9,666 nt of DNA, taken from assembly GCA_964438715.1 (NCBI GenBank), contig CAYTLQ010000250.1:1-9666 (forward strand). The letters are read 5' to 3'. A program made the translations under genes and the position numbers. Position 1 is the stretch's first letter. Each line of letters opens with the position of its first letter. This DNA comes from CAYTLQ01 sp964438715 (lineage in GTDB: Bacteria > Bacteroidota > Ignavibacteria > Ignavibacteriales > Ignavibacteriaceae). A model generated the notes under the pieces. The model made no database searches and was not told the origin of the DNA. It worked only from the letters and a program-made list of their open reading frames with translations. Positions 7,013-9,666 of this stretch are shown piece by piece.

Positions 7013-9140
7013 AATACTTCTGGCGAAAGGTCGGACTAATGGAGAACTGACACTGTTTGAGCACACCAGACATGTAATGTTTGCCATCGAAAAACTAGCC
7101 TTTCATTGGGGTATGGATGTATCTGTTGCTGTGAAAGGCGCTGCACTTCACGACCTGGGAAAGGCTCATCCCGTCTTCCAAAAAAAACTCCACAATGATG
7201 AGTATGATGTTTACCAACAAAGAATACAATGCCCGTTGAGGCATGAAATTGCATCATTATTTTTTCTCCCTTCGTTTCCGGAAGAGGAATGGCAGGCATT
7301 AATTGAAATGATAATCGGACATCATAAGCCTGTTGAAACGACAAACAACACCGGTAAGGGTATTATTGATCTGGCAGAAATTCATGGTGATGACAGGGTA
7401 TTTAAAACCCACGCAGAGGGCTGGGATGATTGGGGTATAAAAGCAGGCGCAGTCCTCAAATCGTTAGGAATAGAACCTGTTGTATTGCCCCTATCCGGCA
7501 TACGCGAAGTCTTTGACAAAGTTGTGGAACGATGTGAGGCAAGTAATCTCGATTTCGGTTGGTCTGAGTGGCGTGGACTGCTAATGTCTGCAGACCATTT
7601 GGCTTCGGCTCTTGGAGCTCAAGTGTATGGCGTTTTTGATAAATCTTTTTCCATTCCAAGCCATACTACTATAAAGCAATTACAATCTCCACTGTATCCG
7701 TTAAGTATGTTCCCGGTAACGCATAACGGCAGGCATACTATAGTCGTGGCACCAACAGGAGCGGGTAAAACAAACTTTCTGCTCACACAATGTAAAGATA
7801 GAATATTTTATACGCTTCCCTATCAGGCTTCAATAAACGCTATGTATGAGCGGTTAAAAGCGCTTTATCCCGAAAATGATATACGCCTTCAGCACGGATC
7901 GAGCATTGTTACGCTGAGAAATAATGGTGTTCCCGATGAAGAAAAAATTCTTCAGACACATCCCGGAGCCTCTGTTAAAATACTTACACCTCATCAGTTG
8001 GCGGGTATTGTTTTTGGCATTAAAGGGTACGAGTCAATGATGCTTGAATTGAAAGGGAAAGATATTATTCTTGATGAAGTACACACATACTCTGACCTGA
8101 TGATGGGTATTATACTGGAATTGATTAAACTATTGAAAAAGCTTGATTGCAGAATACACATTGGTACTGCGACAATGCCGCAATGTTTATACAATAAAAT
8201 TATTGATGTATTAGGGCAAAGTGAAGTAAATGAATACAGGCTTACCTCCGATCAGTTAACTACTTTTAATCGCCATATTGTCTATAAATTACAAAGCCTC
8301 GAGGAGTGCTTTACAATTTTCAATGAATCAGTTAATAAAGGATTAAAAATATTATGGGTTTGTAATACTGTAAACAAGGCACAAAACATTTATCAGCAAA
8401 TGCAAAATACAGGTAAAAATCTGCCACCGATCTTATTACTGCATTCACGGTTTAAAAGAGCACAGCGGAAAAGTCTTGAGGAACAGTTAATGCAGGCGAA
8501 CAAGTCACCCGAAGCTTTTGTAGCAGTGAGCACACAGGTAGTTGAGGTTAGTCTTGATATAAGTTTTGATGTAATGATTACTGAATGTGCTCCAATTGAT
8601 GCACTGATTCAAAGGTTTGGCAGAATAAACAGAATAAGGAATAACGATACCATCGGGAAATATAAACCGGTCTATGTGTTAAAACCATCCGGAGACCAAA
8701 GACCCTACAATTCTTCTGTCATAGAGAGAACATTTAATGTTCTACCTGACAATGGAGAATTGTTAGAGGAAACAAAAATACAGGCACTCATTGATGAAGT
8801 TTATCCCACTATTCCCATAAGGGAAAACATTTCCACAATTTTTGATGGTAACAATTTCCTGATTCATAAATTGCACGATTACCCCCGTTCGCAATTAATG
8901 CAGTCGTTAGAAATTGATTCAATGTGCTGTATTACAGAGAGTGATACCGAACAGTATATGAATGCCGCTATTGAAGAAAGAATTGGAATGGAAATTCCTG
9001 TATCATTTAGTATAACAAGAAATAAAAATTTTCAATGTGTTAAACAGTTGCGAACCGGAAACAGGCCTCTGGTCGTTCCCGATAGCCTCTATGACGAGGA
9101 ACTTGGATTGTATTTAAGAGAAACCGAAAATATTATTTAA
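7005..9140 (+). CDS. cas3: CRISPR-associated nuclease-helicase Cas3 (HD + DExD/H helicase)
   Basis: 711 residues. Cas3 is recruited to the R-loop formed by Cascade, then nicks and degrades target DNA with ATP-driven 3'-5' translocation. The N-terminal HD nuclease shows H20 (EHTRHV), the H49-D50 pair in ALHDLGK, H80 (LRHE), H106-H107 (IGHHK) and D197 (SADHLA). The SF2 helicase follows: Walker A APTGAGKT at 249-256, Walker B DEVH at 357-360, motif III TAT at 388-390, and motif VI QRFGRINR at 536-543, preceded by STQVVEVSLDIS at 509-520, a Cas3 hallmark. All key residues are present, so it should be active. It overlaps the cas5-like gene by 8 nt (7005-7012), implying coupled translation. The order HD then helicase in one chain is the common Cas3 layout and makes the system class 1 type I. 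Confidence 0.96.
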   Translation: MSEILLAKGRTNGELTLFEHTRHVMFAIEKLAFHWGMDVSVAVKGAALHDLGKAHPVFQKKLHNDEYDVYQQRIQCPLRHEIASLFFLPSFPEEEWQALIEMIIGHHKPVETTNNTGKGIIDLAEIHGDDRVFKTHAEGWDDWGIKAGAVLKSLGIEPVVLPLSGIREVFDKVVERCEASNLDFGWSEWRGLLMSADHLASALGAQVYGVFDKSFSIPSHTTIKQLQSPLYPLSMFPVTHNGRHTIVVAPTGAGKTNFLLTQCKDRIFYTLPYQASINAMYERLKALYPENDIRLQHGSSIVTLRNNGVPDEEKILQTHPGASVKILTPHQLAGIVFGIKGYESMMLELKGKDIILDEVHTYSDLMMGIILELIKLLKKLDCRIHIGTATMPQCLYNKIIDVLGQSEVNEYRLTSDQLTTFNRHIVYKLQSLEECFTIFNESVNKGLKILWVCNTVNKAQNIYQQMQNTGKNLPPILLLHSRFKRAQRKSLEEQLMQANKSPEAFVAVSTQVVEVSLDISFDVMITECAPIDALIQRFGRINRIRNNDTIGKYKPVYVLKPSGDQRPYNSSVIERTFNVLPDNGELLEETKIQALIDEVYPTIPIRENISTIFDGNNFLIHKLHDYPRSQLMQSLEIDSMCCITESDTEQYMNAAIEERIGMEIPVSFSITRNKNFQCVKQLRTGNRPLVVPDSLYDEELGLYLRETENII

Positions 9141-9149
9141 AGGATTACT

Positions 9150-9666
9150 ATGTATCACGCAGTAATTGGCAAAAAAGTTGTCGAAATTTATAATAAAACA
9201 AACAAATCAAATTTGAGTGTTAAAGAATTCTGGTTAAAAGAATTTTGGCCGGTATTTTACAATCACAATATTTATTTGCTTAGTGGTGGAAACACACCAT
9301 TGGAGAACCCAAAACAAATCAGTAAGGTTCCTCAGAAAATACGACGGGAAAAATTACTTAAGAACGCTCAGATAGGTACAATTTCTACCATTAACTCGCT
9401 TGTTGCCCCTTCTGATGATAATGAGCAAACTACATCAGGGCAGGTAAGTAATTTAAAACTGCCAATGGATGAAGAAGATATTCTTGCGACATGGCTTGGT
9501 GTTGCCTGTGGAATAAGAACCGGAAAAGAATGTTTTCTCATAGACGATGAAAATGTCATTCATCTCATTATGCAGGGCTGGAAGAAATATCGGGAACTCA
9601 TAAATCAGTATGGAGGAAAACTTAAAGGTAATCAGATAGAAACATGGAATGCACACTGGTTAAGTT
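9150..9666 (+). CDS. Fourth cas-operon gene, 5' part only; possible Cas8-type large subunit
   Basis: The frame opens at the ATG at 9150 and stays open to the window edge (172 codons plus one base), so it is a real gene cut by the window. AGGA at 9141-9144, 5 nt before the ATG and just after the cas3 stop, serves as RBS. The visible part starts MYHAVIGKKVVEIYNK, carries an aromatic-rich stretch KEFWLKEFWPVFYNHN at about 25-40, a YLLSGGNTPLENP segment at 42-54, a hydrophilic linker near 87-99, then LKLPMDEEDILATWLG and a Trp-rich end (GWKKYRELINQ, WNAHW). There is no signal peptide, Walker motif or nuclease motif. It has none of the Cas7, Cas1, Cas2 or Cas4 signatures I know. By position and likely size a Cas8 large subunit is the best guess, and that is inference; an accessory protein is possible. 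Confidence 0.7.
   Translation, partial: MYHAVIGKKVVEIYNKTNKSNLSVKEFWLKEFWPVFYNHNIYLLSGGNTPLENPKQISKVPQKIRREKLLKNAQIGTISTINSLVAPSDDNEQTTSGQVSNLKLPMDEEDILATWLGVACGIRTGKECFLIDDENVIHLIMQGWKKYRELINQYGGKLKGNQIETWNAHWLS

Overview
The window looks like a chromosome segment from a bacterium of the Bacteroidota/Chlorobi/Ignavibacteria assemblage. This rests on the general look of the proteins (an ATP-type PEP carboxykinase, an EF-P with an Asn at the loop tip, a secreted double-domain M16 peptidase) and on AT-rich intergenic DNA. It is inference, not a database result. All recognised genes lie on the + strand.

Left part (1-5540), core genes: the 3' end of an unidentified CDS overlaps the start of pckA (ATP-dependent phosphoenolpyruvate carboxykinase), which ends in a hairpin plus T-tract terminator. 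Next come efp (elongation factor P) with its own terminator, and a 909-residue exported zinc peptidase of family M16 followed by a strong 12-bp hairpin. These are three separate transcription units carrying central metabolism, translation and envelope proteolysis functions.

Right part (5541-9666), accessory: after about 240 bp of AT-rich, inverted-repeat-rich DNA, including a 23-nt palindrome just upstream of the first gene, a tightly packed type I CRISPR-Cas operon begins: cas6 (crRNA-processing endoribonuclease), a compact and divergent cas5-like gene, cas3 (HD nuclease plus DExD/H helicase in one chain), and a fourth gene cut by the window edge. The fourth gene sits where a Cas8-type large subunit would be expected but has no motif I can recognise. 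Spacing is minimal: 8 bp between cas6 and cas5, an 8-nt overlap between cas5 and cas3, and 9 bp between cas3 and the fourth gene. They are most likely one mRNA. No cas7, cas1, cas2, cas4 or repeat-spacer array is visible; these would have to lie beyond the right edge or elsewhere.

The most notable points are the unusual operon order (cas6-cas5-cas3-unknown), the unrecognised fourth protein, the divergent Cas5-like protein, the palindrome in the cas upstream region, and the non-lysine tip residue of EF-P.
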